Of a stretch of 50,311 nt of DNA, positions 26,436-34,498 are shown in pieces. Numbering within the stretch: the first letter of the stretch is position 1; each line of letters opens with the position of its first letter. Made by a program: the position numbers and the translations under genes. The stretch lies in the NCBI GenBank assembly GCA_050043265.1, contig JBHJIR010000113.1:1-50311 (forward strand). Reading direction: 5' to 3'. The stretch comes from Pelagibius sp050043265 (lineage in GTDB: Bacteria > Pseudomonadota > Alphaproteobacteria > Kiloniellales > Kiloniellaceae). The notes under the pieces are model-generated. The model ran no database searches. It was not told where the DNA came from and worked only from the letters and a program-made list of their open reading frames with translations.

Positions 26436-27563
26436 TTAAAGGACCGAGGTTTCGATGATGTCGACGCCGCGCTGGCGGTCGATCAGATACAGCAGCCCAC
26501 GCGAGTCCATGGTGACGTCGTTCGACGAGGCCAGTTCGTGGCCTGTCGGCGCCGCGGCCTCGTAGAATCCAACTTCTTTCGGCCGGAACGGGTCGGCGAT
26601 GTCGATCAGGCGCAGCCCCTGGGCGAACCAGGCGAACGGAATGATGGTGCCGCTGAAGCGTTCGGACGGCTGGTGGCAGCCCATCATGGGCGGCTGCGGC
26701 GCGCCGTCCGGGTCGACGCCTTCGACCTGGAAGGTCGAAATCGGCACTGGGCAGGTTTCTTCGGTGATGTCGTAGATCCAGGTGAAGGACGGCGCGGCCG
26801 GCCACAACTTGGCCACATCCTCGTCCGCCACCACCATGATCTTGCGGCCGTGCAGGGGCGCGGGGAGCGGCAGGCAAGTGTGCGTCGGATGCGGAAAAGC
26901 CGGCGAGGTGTTGCCGCCGGAGATCATCTTCGGTTTCGACATATCGCTGATATCGAGGATGTAGTAGCCGTGATGCCAGTAGCTGACGTAGAGGCGGTCG
27001 CCCATGCGCAGCGGATGGTGGCAACGCGGCATGGTCCAGTCATGCCAGGGATATTCCTCGCCGCCGGCCTCCCACTGACCGGGGATCCACCAGCGGCCGA
27101 CTTCCTCGGGCTTGGTCGGATCCTTGAGGTCGAGGATCATCGTGATGTTGCCGATGAAGCCTTCAGCCGTCGGTGAGATGTAGGCGTAGCGGCCATCGAA
27201 GTCGTAGCGGTGCACGCCCCGACCGTGGGTGCGCCACTTGCTGATCAGCTGTGGCTTGGACGGGTTGGCCACGTCGTAGATGCCGAGGCCGCCGCCGAAT
27301 TCCCGGTCACCGGACTGGCCCAGCTTCTCATGGTTGACCACCATGATGCCGTCCTGGACACGGACCTTATGCGAATGCCAGCCTTCCGGCACTTCGATCC
27401 GGCTCAGCACCTTCGGGTTCTTCGGGTCCGCGACATCGACGATGGTCGTGCCGCTCTCCTCGCGCATGTGGCCGATGTAGAGGGTGGTCCCGTCGACCCA
27501 GACCTGCCCGCCACCGGGGCAGTCGATATGGGCCAGTTGCTTAGTATTCCAGGCTTTTGCCAT
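26436..27563 (-). CDS. LVIVD/selenium-binding-like beta-propeller protein
   Basis: A 375-residue cytoplasmic protein made of repeated blades of the LVIVD type, for example GTTIVDVADPKNPKVLSRIEVP, LGIYDVANPSKPQLISKWRTHG, TMILDLKDPTKPEEVGRWWIPG, YYILDISDMSKPKMISGG and LRLIDIADPFRPKEVGFYE. Conserved His-rich loops (WHSHKVRV, YPWHDWTMPRCHHPLRM, FPHPTHTC) could form a metal site inside the propeller. It lies between the cupin dioxygenase and ridA, with 26- and 29-base gaps. No signal peptide is seen. Its biochemical role is unknown; a metal-dependent hydrolase or isomerase acting on the ring-cleavage product is possible. Confidence 0.75.
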   Translation of the reverse strand: MAKAWNTKQLAHIDCPGGGQVWVDGTTLYIGHMREESGTTIVDVADPKNPKVLSRIEVPEGWHSHKVRVQDGIMVVNHEKLGQSGDREFGGGLGIYDVANPSKPQLISKWRTHGRGVHRYDFDGRYAYISPTAEGFIGNITMILDLKDPTKPEEVGRWWIPGQWEAGGEEYPWHDWTMPRCHHPLRMGDRLYVSYWHHGYYILDISDMSKPKMISGGNTSPAFPHPTHTCLPLPAPLHGRKIMVVADEDVAKLWPAAPSFTWIYDITEETCPVPISTFQVEGVDPDGAPQPPMMGCHQPSERFSGTIIPFAWFAQGLRLIDIADPFRPKEVGFYEAAAPTGHELASSNDVTMDSRGLLYLIDRQRGVDIIETSVL

Positions 27564-27589
27564 AAAAGAAGTTCGCTCCTGTCGGCAGA

Positions 27590-28738
27590 TCAGACCAGCC
27601 GCACGACTTCGCCCGAGTCCAGGCGGCCATGCTTTTGATAAAGAGACAGCGCCTTCAACGTCGGCTCGTCGCTGGCGACGAAGAGAATGGCGGGTTCGCT
27701 GTCGGAGTCGTTCACGTGCTCGCACCAAGCCCCGCCGGGTACGGCGAAGGTGTCGAAGGGCGCCCAGTCCAGCCGCTTGCCGTCGACGACGCTGTGGCCG
27801 GAACCCTCGAAGGGTGCACAGAGAAGGCTGGCGTTCTGCTTCATCGGCCGGGTTCGCTCGCCGGGCCGGAGCATCAGCGTAAAGAAGGTGATGGTCTTGA
27901 AAACAGGCTTACCGTTGGTCGGATCGACGTACTCGATCGTGATCGCCTCGTAGGGATCGCCGTCCCAGTCGCGGAACTTCTCCAGCGCCTCGCGCATCAT
28001 CTCCCAGCGGTAGACGTACATCGGTGACGCGTTGCCGGTACCACGCTGGTGGGAGACGAAGCGGGGCATCAGCCCGCCGCCGCCGTAGATGCGCTGGGAA
28101 TAGTCGGGCGTGAAGCGCTCCGACTGGACGGCCTTGCGGACCCGCTCGCCGTTTTCTTCCTCGGTATAGTCGTGCTCGAAGTAGGTCGCATTCAACGTCT
28201 CGACCAACGGCAGGTCGAGAACGCTGAGATTAATCGCCGGCTCGTCGCCCTGGTTGCCGTGATTGTGCCAGGTGTCGTGCGGCGTCAGCACCATGTCGCC
28301 CGGCCCGAAGGTGATGTTCTCGCCTTCGACGCCGGTGAAGTTCTCGGTACCGGTCAGGCCGAAGCGGATCGCATTCGGCGAGTGGCGGTGCGGCGGCATG
28401 ATCTCGCGGGGGTCGTTCAGGCGGTAAGCCGTGTACATGGTGCTGACCGAGGCGCGGCGCGGCGCCAAGCCGGGATTGACCAGGATCAGCGAGCGGCGCT
28501 CCGAGGATTCCGTGGTGATCAGCTCCGCCGAGCGGTGCAGCAGGGGCTCGATATCGCGGTCGTACTTCCAGATGAAGGGGATGGCCTTCTGCTTGTCCAT
28601 CACCTGGCGGTCTTCATCATGATCGGCCGTGGTGTCGACAGCCCAGAAGGGCGCCATGTCGGCCCCCAGCACGTCCTCGTGCAGCTTATCCAGCGCAGCC
28701 TTCAGATTGTGATCGGTGGCTTTTTCGACTTCCGACAT
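27590..28738 (-). CDS. Gentisate/salicylate 1,2-dioxygenase-type bicupin
   Basis: A 382-residue double-cupin dioxygenase. The first cupin carries the Fe(II) ligands PPHRHSPNAIRFGLTG (His117, His119) and DTWHNHGN (His158), equivalent to those of gentisate and 1-hydroxy-2-naphthoate dioxygenases. The second cupin (about 270-360) lacks the histidines, as usual. The start at 28738 has GGAG eight bases upstream. Members cleave the ring between a carboxyl-bearing and an adjacent hydroxyl-bearing carbon. It is first in the operon that ends with B6 enzymes. I propose a hydroxypyridine carboxylate such as HMPDC as substrate; gentisate or salicylate remain alternatives. Confidence 0.85.
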   Translation of the reverse strand: MSEVEKATDHNLKAALDKLHEDVLGADMAPFWAVDTTADHDEDRQVMDKQKAIPFIWKYDRDIEPLLHRSAELITTESSERRSLILVNPGLAPRRASVSTMYTAYRLNDPREIMPPHRHSPNAIRFGLTGTENFTGVEGENITFGPGDMVLTPHDTWHNHGNQGDEPAINLSVLDLPLVETLNATYFEHDYTEEENGERVRKAVQSERFTPDYSQRIYGGGGLMPRFVSHQRGTGNASPMYVYRWEMMREALEKFRDWDGDPYEAITIEYVDPTNGKPVFKTITFFTLMLRPGERTRPMKQNASLLCAPFEGSGHSVVDGKRLDWAPFDTFAVPGGAWCEHVNDSDSEPAILFVASDEPTLKALSLYQKHGRLDSGEVVRLV

Positions 28739-28860
28739 CCGTAAACTCCGCCTCGTTTCGTTATCTGTCATGCAGCCCCGGGGATCGCCTAGGAGCCGCT
28801 CAGGGCGTCGCCATCCCGTCACGCCCGGGTTCCCGCCGCCGCCCTTTTTCGTGACGCCAC

Positions 28861-29101
28861 GGTAACCAATGTCGAAACCAAGCGTCAAGAAAGATCGCAA
28901 TTTGGTTCCGACAAGAGTCATCCACACCGCCCACCGCCGTCGGCGGACCGGCAATCCCTGCGACATTTTCCTTTCCATTTATCCTTGTTTTGCAAAGATC
29001 ATAGCTCTACGCCCAGATCTACTGGAGGGCATAAAGGGCTTGCCACGACCGTAACCATTATGGTACCAATTCTACCACAATTCGAAGAACCTACCGTAGG
29101 T
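28861..29101. promoter_or_regulatory. Divergent control region with candidate GntR operators
   Basis: The 440-base gap (28739-29178) between the cupin operon and the GntR gene holds no gene I can support. It contains a perfect dyad ACCTAC-c-GTAGGT (29089-29101), a TGGTACCA palindrome inside ATTATGGTACCAAT (29057-29070), and GGTAACC (28861-28867). GntR/FCD operators are often TGGT/ACCA dyads, so these are candidate sites for the regulator encoded at 29179. The region is much more AT-rich than the flanking genes. Confidence 0.45.
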
Positions 29102-29178
29102 GATAAAATAGGTCCCGCTTCGACTTTCTCGCGAACCGGGCACCCGCGCATCATCAACACCACAAGGCGACAATCCCG

Positions 29179-29862
29179 ATGGAACGCTACGAGCAAACTT
29201 TGGCCCGGCTGCGCGATCTGCTGAACGAGGGGGTGCTGGCCAGCGGCGAGCGTCTGCCGCCCGAGCGCGTCCTGGCGAGCGAGTTGGCGGTCGGCCGGCG
29301 GTCACTGCGCCGCGCGCTCAGCGTGCTGGAGGACGAAGGACAGATCTCGCGCGAGCAAGGGCGCGGCACCTTCGTCAGCGCCTCGACCAAACTGCCGGGC
29401 CTGGGCGGCGACAACATTCTGGAACACACCAACCCGCTGGAGGTCATGGAGGTCCGGCTGTCCTCGGAGCCCGTGATGGCGCGGCTCGCCGCCCTGCGGG
29501 CTTCGCGATGCGATATCGAGCGGCTGGTGAAGCTGGCGCAGGAGACGGAATCGGCACAGGGCCCGGCCGCTTACGAAGCCGCGGATGCCGCGTTCCACCG
29601 CCGCATCGCCGAGGCCTCGCGCAACGCCCTTTTCCTGTCGCTGTACGACACCCTCAGCGCCAGCCGCAGCGACGCAGCCTGGCGCCGGCTGGGAGAGAAC
29701 GCGCACTGCTTCAAGCGACAGGCCGTCTATGCCGGCTTCCCCCGCGAGATCGCCGAGGCGATCGCCGCGCGTGACGGCGAAAAGGCCGAGCAGTTGATGT
29801 ACGAGCATCTGAGCGACGTGCAGCGACATATCCATCAGCACATCTTTCCGCAGCGCTCCTAG
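29179..29862 (+). CDS. GntR-family regulator, FadR/FCD subfamily
   Basis: A 227-residue regulator. The winged helix at residues 1-65 has GERLPPERVLASELAVGRRSLRRALSVLEDEGQISREQGRGTFV. The FCD ligand domain follows, with EVRLSSEPVMARLAA, the metal-binding-type AADAAFHRRIAEASRN, and a C-terminal segment with HLSDVQRHIHQHI. FCD proteins usually bind organic acids and act as repressors. It is divergent from the 12-gene cupin-to-lactonase operon and is followed by a GMC oxidoreductase gene 69 bases on. It most likely represses both units until a pathway acid, for example 4-pyridoxate, is present. Confidence 0.9.
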   Translation: MERYEQTLARLRDLLNEGVLASGERLPPERVLASELAVGRRSLRRALSVLEDEGQISREQGRGTFVSASTKLPGLGGDNILEHTNPLEVMEVRLSSEPVMARLAALRASRCDIERLVKLAQETESAQGPAAYEAADAAFHRRIAEASRNALFLSLYDTLSASRSDAAWRRLGENAHCFKRQAVYAGFPREIAEAIAARDGEKAEQLMYEHLSDVQRHIHQHIFPQRS

Positions 29863-29931
29863 CGCGCCAGGACGCGCCGGCCTGCCCGGGCCGGCCGGCC
29901 ACACCGACCACCAGTCAGGGAGACTTTCACA

Positions 29932-31554
29932 GTGGAGAAGCAGGCGTACGACTACATCATCGTTGGCGCCGGTTCGGCAGGCTGCGTCCTGGCCAACCGC
30001 CTGACGGAAGACCCTGATGTCAGCGTACTGCTCCTTGAGGCCGGCGGCTGGGACCGCGACCCCTGGATCCACATCCCGCTCGGCTGGGGCAAGATCCTGC
30101 AAGGGCGCCTGCACGACTGGATGTATTCGTATGAGCCGGACCCGAATGTCGACGGCCGCCGGGTCGAGTGCGCCCGCGGCAAGGTGCTCGGCGGCTCGTC
30201 GTCAACCAACGCCATGGCCTATGTCCGCGGCCATCCCGGCGACTACGACCGCTGGGCGGCGAGCGGCCTCGACGACTGGTCCTTCGACAAGACCCTGCCG
30301 TACTTTCGCAAGCAGGAATCCTGGGGCGGCGGCGCCGACAGCTACCGCGGCGGGGACGGGCCGTTGTCGACCCAGTACTGCCGCTTCGAGGATCCTCTGG
30401 TCGACGCCTTCGGCACGGCCGGCGCCGCCGCCGGCTACGGCTGGACCGACGACTACAACGGCGCACGGCAGGAGGGTTTCGGTCGCCTGCAGATGACGAT
30501 CCGCAACGGACGGCGCGCCAGTTGCGCCTCGGCCTATCTCCGCCCCGTCCTGCGGCGACCGAACCTGCGGGTCGAGACCAGGGCACTGGCGACGCGCGTG
30601 GTGCTGGAGAACGGCCGGGCCTGCGGAATCGAATACCGCCAGGACGGCCAGCTGCAGACCGCCCGAGCGGCGCGCGAAGTGATCCTGGCCGGCGGCGTCA
30701 TCAACTCGCCGCAGTTGCTGATGCTCTCGGGCATTGGCGAAGCCGACGCCTTGCGCAAGCTAAACCTGCCCGTTGCCGCCGATGTGCCCGGCGTCGGTCG
30801 GAACCTGCAGGACCACATCTCGGTCATCCTGATGTACCAGCGCAAGGAGCCCGGCCCCTTCCTCCGCATGATGCGGGCCGACCGCATCGTGCGCGAACTA
30901 GCCAGGGCCTATCTCTTCGGCAGCGGCGTTGCCGCCGACGTGCCCGGCGGGATCACCGCCTTCGTGAAGAGCCGGGACGGCCTCGACCTGCCCGACATCC
31001 AGATTCTCTTTACCGCCGCGTCGCTGGCAGCCTGGCCCTACTTCAGCCCGATCAAGAAGCCCTTCCCCGATACTTTCGCCTGCCGCGTGGTCATGCTGCA
31101 CCCGGACGGGCGCGGCCATGTCGCGCTGCGCACGGCCAATCCCGAAGATGCGCCGCAGATCCATCAGAATTTCCTGACCAGCGAAGGCGACTGGCAATCG
31201 ATGCGTGCGGGCGTCCGCCTGGCGCGGGAGGTCGTCGCCCGCCCGGAGATGGCGCCCTTCGCGGGCCGCGAGGTCGCGCCCGGCCTGGACAAGACCTCCG
31301 ACGCGGAGATCGACGCCTACATCCGCAAGACCTCGATCACCGTGCACCATCCCCTCGGCACCTGCCGGATGGGGCCGGCATCGGACCCCCAGGCCGTCGT
31401 CGACCCGGAGCTGCGCGTGCGCGGCACCGAAGGCCTGCGCGTGGTCGACGCCTCGGTCATGCCCGACCTGGTGAGCGGCAACATCAACGCGGCCGTCGTC
31501 ATGATCGCGGAAAAAGCCGCCGACCTCATCAAGGCGCAGGCCTCTGCCGGATAG
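29932..31554 (+). CDS. GMC oxidoreductase, candidate 4-pyridoxate dehydrogenase
   Basis: A 540-residue GMC flavoenzyme with a GTG start and GGGAG about nine bases upstream. The FAD motif is YIIVGAGSAGCVLANRLTEDP. GKVLGGSSSTNAMAYVRGHPGDYDRWAASG, GGVINSPQLLMLSGIG, VPGVGRNLQDH and VHHPLGTCRMGPASDPQAVVD-LRVRGTEGLRVVDASVMP are classic choline-dehydrogenase-like motifs. It lies with the GntR gene in the B6 locus. The known 4-pyridoxic acid dehydrogenase of M. loti is a membrane-associated FAD GMC enzyme, and that is the only step between 4-pyridoxolactonase and FHMPC dehydrogenase otherwise unfilled here. The specific assignment rests on context; the GMC family is certain. Confidence 0.75.
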   Translation: MEKQAYDYIIVGAGSAGCVLANRLTEDPDVSVLLLEAGGWDRDPWIHIPLGWGKILQGRLHDWMYSYEPDPNVDGRRVECARGKVLGGSSSTNAMAYVRGHPGDYDRWAASGLDDWSFDKTLPYFRKQESWGGGADSYRGGDGPLSTQYCRFEDPLVDAFGTAGAAAGYGWTDDYNGARQEGFGRLQMTIRNGRRASCASAYLRPVLRRPNLRVETRALATRVVLENGRACGIEYRQDGQLQTARAAREVILAGGVINSPQLLMLSGIGEADALRKLNLPVAADVPGVGRNLQDHISVILMYQRKEPGPFLRMMRADRIVRELARAYLFGSGVAADVPGGITAFVKSRDGLDLPDIQILFTAASLAAWPYFSPIKKPFPDTFACRVVMLHPDGRGHVALRTANPEDAPQIHQNFLTSEGDWQSMRAGVRLAREVVARPEMAPFAGREVAPGLDKTSDAEIDAYIRKTSITVHHPLGTCRMGPASDPQAVVDPELRVRGTEGLRVVDASVMPDLVSGNINAAVVMIAEKAADLIKAQASAG

Positions 31555-31657
31555 GCGTCGCGCTGGCCGCCGGGGCGGCGCCGGTCAAAACGAATCGGGA
31601 AACAGCGGAACCCGCCACGCGGCCCGTTTCAATTTTTCCTGAATTTTCAAGGAGATG

Positions 31658-31734
31658 TGGTGCGCCCGGGAAGATTCGAACTCCCAACCTCCTGATCCGT
31701 AGTCAGGTGCTCTATCCAATTGAGCTACGGGCGC
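31658..31734 (-). tRNA. tRNA-Arg (anticodon ACG)
   Basis: On the minus strand, acceptor stem GCGCCCG pairs with CGGGCGC, discriminator A, and CCA is encoded. The D arm AGCTCAATTGGATAGAGC, anticodon stem-loop CCTGA-CTACGGA-TCAGG (anticodon ACG), and T arm GGGAGTTCGAATCTTCCC fold normally. Length is 77 bases. It reads CGU/CGC/CGA after inosine modification of A34. Confidence 0.95.
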
Positions 31735-31963
31735 ACAGCAAAACGTCTAGGTAAGCCGCAACAGCATTGCACTGCCGCGAAGAGGCCGGACATTACTCGA
31801 AGCCCCGAGGCGTTGCAAGAGCTTCGCGAAACACAAAAAAACGCCGGAATCCGGGCGGAATTCGGCCCTCGGACGGCCCGCGAGCCTGGGGAAATGTCCC
31901 TTGTCCGCCTAGAATCCATCCTCTACTATCCAGCAATCGTTCGAGGGGGGGCGGGACAGCAAG

Positions 31964-32030
31964 AATCTGTAAAGACTTATATGGTTAATCTGTAAGCTCT
32001 TATCAGGTAAAGCTGCCTCGGAAATCTGTA
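31964..32030 (+). repeat. AATCTGTA direct repeats upstream of a lipoprotein gene
   Basis: AATCTGTA occurs at 31964, 31987 and 32023, with a partial AAATCTC at 32034, just before the ATG at 32042. The first two copies are embedded in a longer 23-base-period repeat (AATCTGTAA...CTTAT). This AT-rich block closes a 307-base non-coding stretch between the tRNA and the lipoprotein gene and may contain the promoter and a regulator site. The remaining bases (31735-31960) show nothing I can name. Confidence 0.4.
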
Positions 32031-32041
32031 CGGAAATCTCA

Positions 32042-33211
32042 ATGTCGAGCAGACACTTGTTGCCTATCCGCCGGACCGCAGTCGTCATCGGTGCGCTATT
32101 GTTCGCGGCTGGCTGCACCACGCCGCAGAATGAACAACAGCCCGCGTCCGGCAATCAGCCGGCGTCGCAGGCCTCGTCGTCTGCGGCCACCCGGACCGCC
32201 GCCGTGGAGACCACCCCCGCCCCGGCAACCCCGGCCCCAAACGCCCCCGAGATTCTCGGAACCACGGTCTTCGAGCCGCCTCAGGTCAGCTCCATGCGGC
32301 CGACCGGCACCGTCGTCGGCCAGAAGATCGAATCGTTGCGCGAAGACCTGTTGCGCCTGCAGCAACAGCTCTCCGACGAGAACAACCAGCTGCAGAGCCT
32401 GCGCATCTCGGCGCGCCAGTTCGCCGGCAACTACCACTCCCTGAAGGCGGCGATGAACGCCCGCCTGCAGGTCGGCACCACCCCGGGCAACCCGGAGCTG
32501 GTCGCCCAATGGAATCAGGCGCAGTCGGAACTGCAGCAGGTCGGCGCCAGCATCGCCGCCCTGAACACCCTGGCCAGTCAGGTGTCCGGCACCGCCTCGT
32601 TGTCGGCCTTCCTGCTCGAATCGACCAGCACGACCTTCGAACTGCGCGGCGCCGTGGAAGAAGACCACCGCCAGCTGGCCGTCCTGGAGGATGAGGTCAA
32701 TAAGACCGTAGTGGTGATCGCCCGCCTGCTGAACGAACTCACCGACGACATCGCGCGCACGCAGAACTACTTCGCCAACGAGCGTTTGAACCTGACCGCC
32801 ATGCAGGTCGCCATCGACAACGGCGAGTACATTGGCGGCAGCCTGGCCAACCGCGCCTACGGCGTGCCCGCCCCGGCCCCGGCCGGCGGTGCCGCCAGCG
32901 CCGTCGGACAGCGCCAACCGCTGGCCGTGATCCGCTTCCAGCGTGAGAACGTGCAGTATGAGCAGGCGCTGTTCACCGTGGTCGGCGCCGCCCTGGAGCG
33001 CCGCCCCAACGCGGCCTTCGATATCGTGGCCGTGGCCCCGGCCGGCGGCGACTCCGCCCGCGTGGCGCTGGACACCAACCGGTCGCGCCGCAACGCCGAG
33101 AACGTGCTGCGCACCCTGACCAACATGGGCCTGCCCGCTGACCGCATGACGCTGTCGGCGACCTCCAGCCCGTCGGTCCAGGTCAACGAAGTGCATATCT
33201 ACGTCCGGTAA
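32042..33211 (+). CDS. OmpA-like outer-membrane lipoprotein
   Basis: A 389-residue lipoprotein. The signal ends in LLFAAGC-TTP, with the acylated Cys near residue 24. A Pro/Ala/Gln-rich linker follows to about residue 75, then a helical coiled-coil-like region (EDLLRLQQQLSDENNQLQSL and LAVLEDEVNKTVVVIARLLNELTDDIARTQNYF). The C-terminal domain (about 295-389) resembles an OmpA peptidoglycan-binding fold: LAVIRFQRENVQYEQALFTVVGAALERRPNAAFDIVAVAP, then NRSRRNAENVLRTLTNMGLPADRM. It probably tethers outer membrane and cell wall. It is monocistronic, with a terminator at 33251-33281. Confidence 0.75.
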   Translation: MSSRHLLPIRRTAVVIGALLFAAGCTTPQNEQQPASGNQPASQASSSAATRTAAVETTPAPATPAPNAPEILGTTVFEPPQVSSMRPTGTVVGQKIESLREDLLRLQQQLSDENNQLQSLRISARQFAGNYHSLKAAMNARLQVGTTPGNPELVAQWNQAQSELQQVGASIAALNTLASQVSGTASLSAFLLESTSTTFELRGAVEEDHRQLAVLEDEVNKTVVVIARLLNELTDDIARTQNYFANERLNLTAMQVAIDNGEYIGGSLANRAYGVPAPAPAGGAASAVGQRQPLAVIRFQRENVQYEQALFTVVGAALERRPNAAFDIVAVAPAGGDSARVALDTNRSRRNAENVLRTLTNMGLPADRMTLSATSSPSVQVNEVHIYVR

Positions 33212-33250
33212 GACCCGGCCCGGCGACCCGGAACTTTATTCAGGCACATT

Positions 33251-33281
33251 CAGGCCGGCCCCCGGACAGGGAGCCGGCCTG
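33251..33281 (+). terminator. Intrinsic terminator after the OmpA-like gene
   Basis: CAGGCCGGC (33251-33259) pairs with GCCGGCCTG (33273-33281) as a perfect 9-bp stem, followed by AAGCTTTTT. It lies 40 bases past the lipoprotein stop on the same strand. Confidence 0.85.
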
Positions 33282-33388
33282 AAGCTTTTTCGGGCCCTGA
33301 TCGTCCTGGATCGCCCCCTGGGTCGCCCCCTGGTCGCCACCGGTCAGCGGCCTAGATTCTCATCCAGCGCCACCGATGGGAGTCCGCT

Positions 33389-33847
33389 ATGCCGCGCCAG
33401 ACCCGCCTCCGTGCCTTGTGCTGCGCCCTCTTGATCATCCTGGCGGGACCGCTGAGCGCTGACGCCGCCCAGGCCGAGGACGTCCAGCGTCCTGCTGCCG
33501 CCGACCAGCAGGCCATCGTTGGCACCATCCGCGCCCAACTCGATGCCTTTCGGCAGGATGACGGCTCCCGTGCCTTTTCTTACGCCACCCCGCAGCTGCG
33601 CCGCCTGTTCGGCACGCCGGAGAACTTCATGGCGATGGTGCGCGGCGGCTACCAGCCGGTGTACCGGCCGCAGTCGGTGGAGTTCCTCGATGCCCGCGTC
33701 ATTGACGGCCGCACCGGCCAAGCAGTCCGCTTCGTCGGTCCCGACGGCCGCGCGGTCATCGCCCTCTACACCATGGAGCGCCAGCCCGACGGCAGCTGGC
33801 GCATCGCGGCAGTGCAGTTGATTCCCGCTGCCGAGCTTTCCAGCTAG
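33389..33847 (+). CDS. DUF4864-family exported protein
   Basis: A 152-residue protein with a Sec signal (LLIILAGPLSADAAQA). The mature part has AIVGTIRAQLDAFRQDDGSRAFSYATPQLRRLFGTPENFMAMVRGGYQPVYRPQSVEF and YTMERQPDGSWRIAAVQLIP, the pattern of DUF4864, an NTF2-like periplasmic domain common in Alphaproteobacteria. Function is unknown. It stands alone between the terminator at 33251-33281 and gpt. Confidence 0.75.
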   Translation: MPRQTRLRALCCALLIILAGPLSADAAQAEDVQRPAAADQQAIVGTIRAQLDAFRQDDGSRAFSYATPQLRRLFGTPENFMAMVRGGYQPVYRPQSVEFLDARVIDGRTGQAVRFVGPDGRAVIALYTMERQPDGSWRIAAVQLIPAAELSS

Positions 33848-33961
33848 AAGCGGCAAAACGCCTTCAGGGCCGAAAACCTCTTAGACTGGGCCGTCCAGTT
33901 CCGCTTTAATCGCCCCTTCCGAAAACAGGCGATCAACAACAAGGGAATACGGGCGGCCACC

Positions 33962-34444
33962 ATGCAAAGCGTCGAACAGAAGATGTTTCCGGTTTCGTGG
34001 GACCAGCTGCACCGCGATTCCCGCGCGCTGGCCTGGCGCTTGCTCGAGATCGGCCCCTTCAAGGGCATCGCCGCCATCACCCGCGGCGGCCTGGTGCCGG
34101 CGGCGGTTATCGCCCGCGAGCTGGATGTCCGCCTGATCGACACCGTCTGCATCGTCAGCTACCGCGACGACAACACCCAGGGCACGATGGAAGTGCTGAA
34201 ATCGGTCGAGCACGACAGCGAGGGCTGGCTGCTGATCGACGACCTGGTCGATACCGGCAAGACCGCCCGCAAAGTGCGCGAACTGATGCCCAAGGCCCAC
34301 TTTGCGACAGTCTACGCCAAGCCGGCGGGCCGGCCGCTGGTCGATTCGTTCGTTACCGAGGTGAGCCAGGACACCTGGATCCTGTTTCCCTGGGACACCG
34401 AACTGCAATCGGTGCCGCCGATCATCCAAACGCCGCGCACCTGA
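33962..34444 (+). CDS. gpt: Xanthine(-guanine) phosphoribosyltransferase
   Basis: A 160-residue purine salvage enzyme close in length to E. coli Gpt. FPVSWDQLHRDSRALAWRLLE, the ITRGGLVPAAVIARELD region, and the PRPP loop LLIDDLVDTGKTA are clear, followed by the base-site end FPWDTELQ. It converts xanthine, guanine or hypoxanthine plus PRPP to nucleotides at the inner face of the membrane. It is transcribed toward the fnr gene and ends 54 bases before it. Confidence 0.92.
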   Translation: MQSVEQKMFPVSWDQLHRDSRALAWRLLEIGPFKGIAAITRGGLVPAAVIARELDVRLIDTVCIVSYRDDNTQGTMEVLKSVEHDSEGWLLIDDLVDTGKTARKVRELMPKAHFATVYAKPAGRPLVDSFVTEVSQDTWILFPWDTELQSVPPIIQTPRT

Positions 34445-34498
34445 CCTGCAGACGGCAACAACAGCGAGCTTTATCGGACAATAGGGGTCGCCGCGGGT

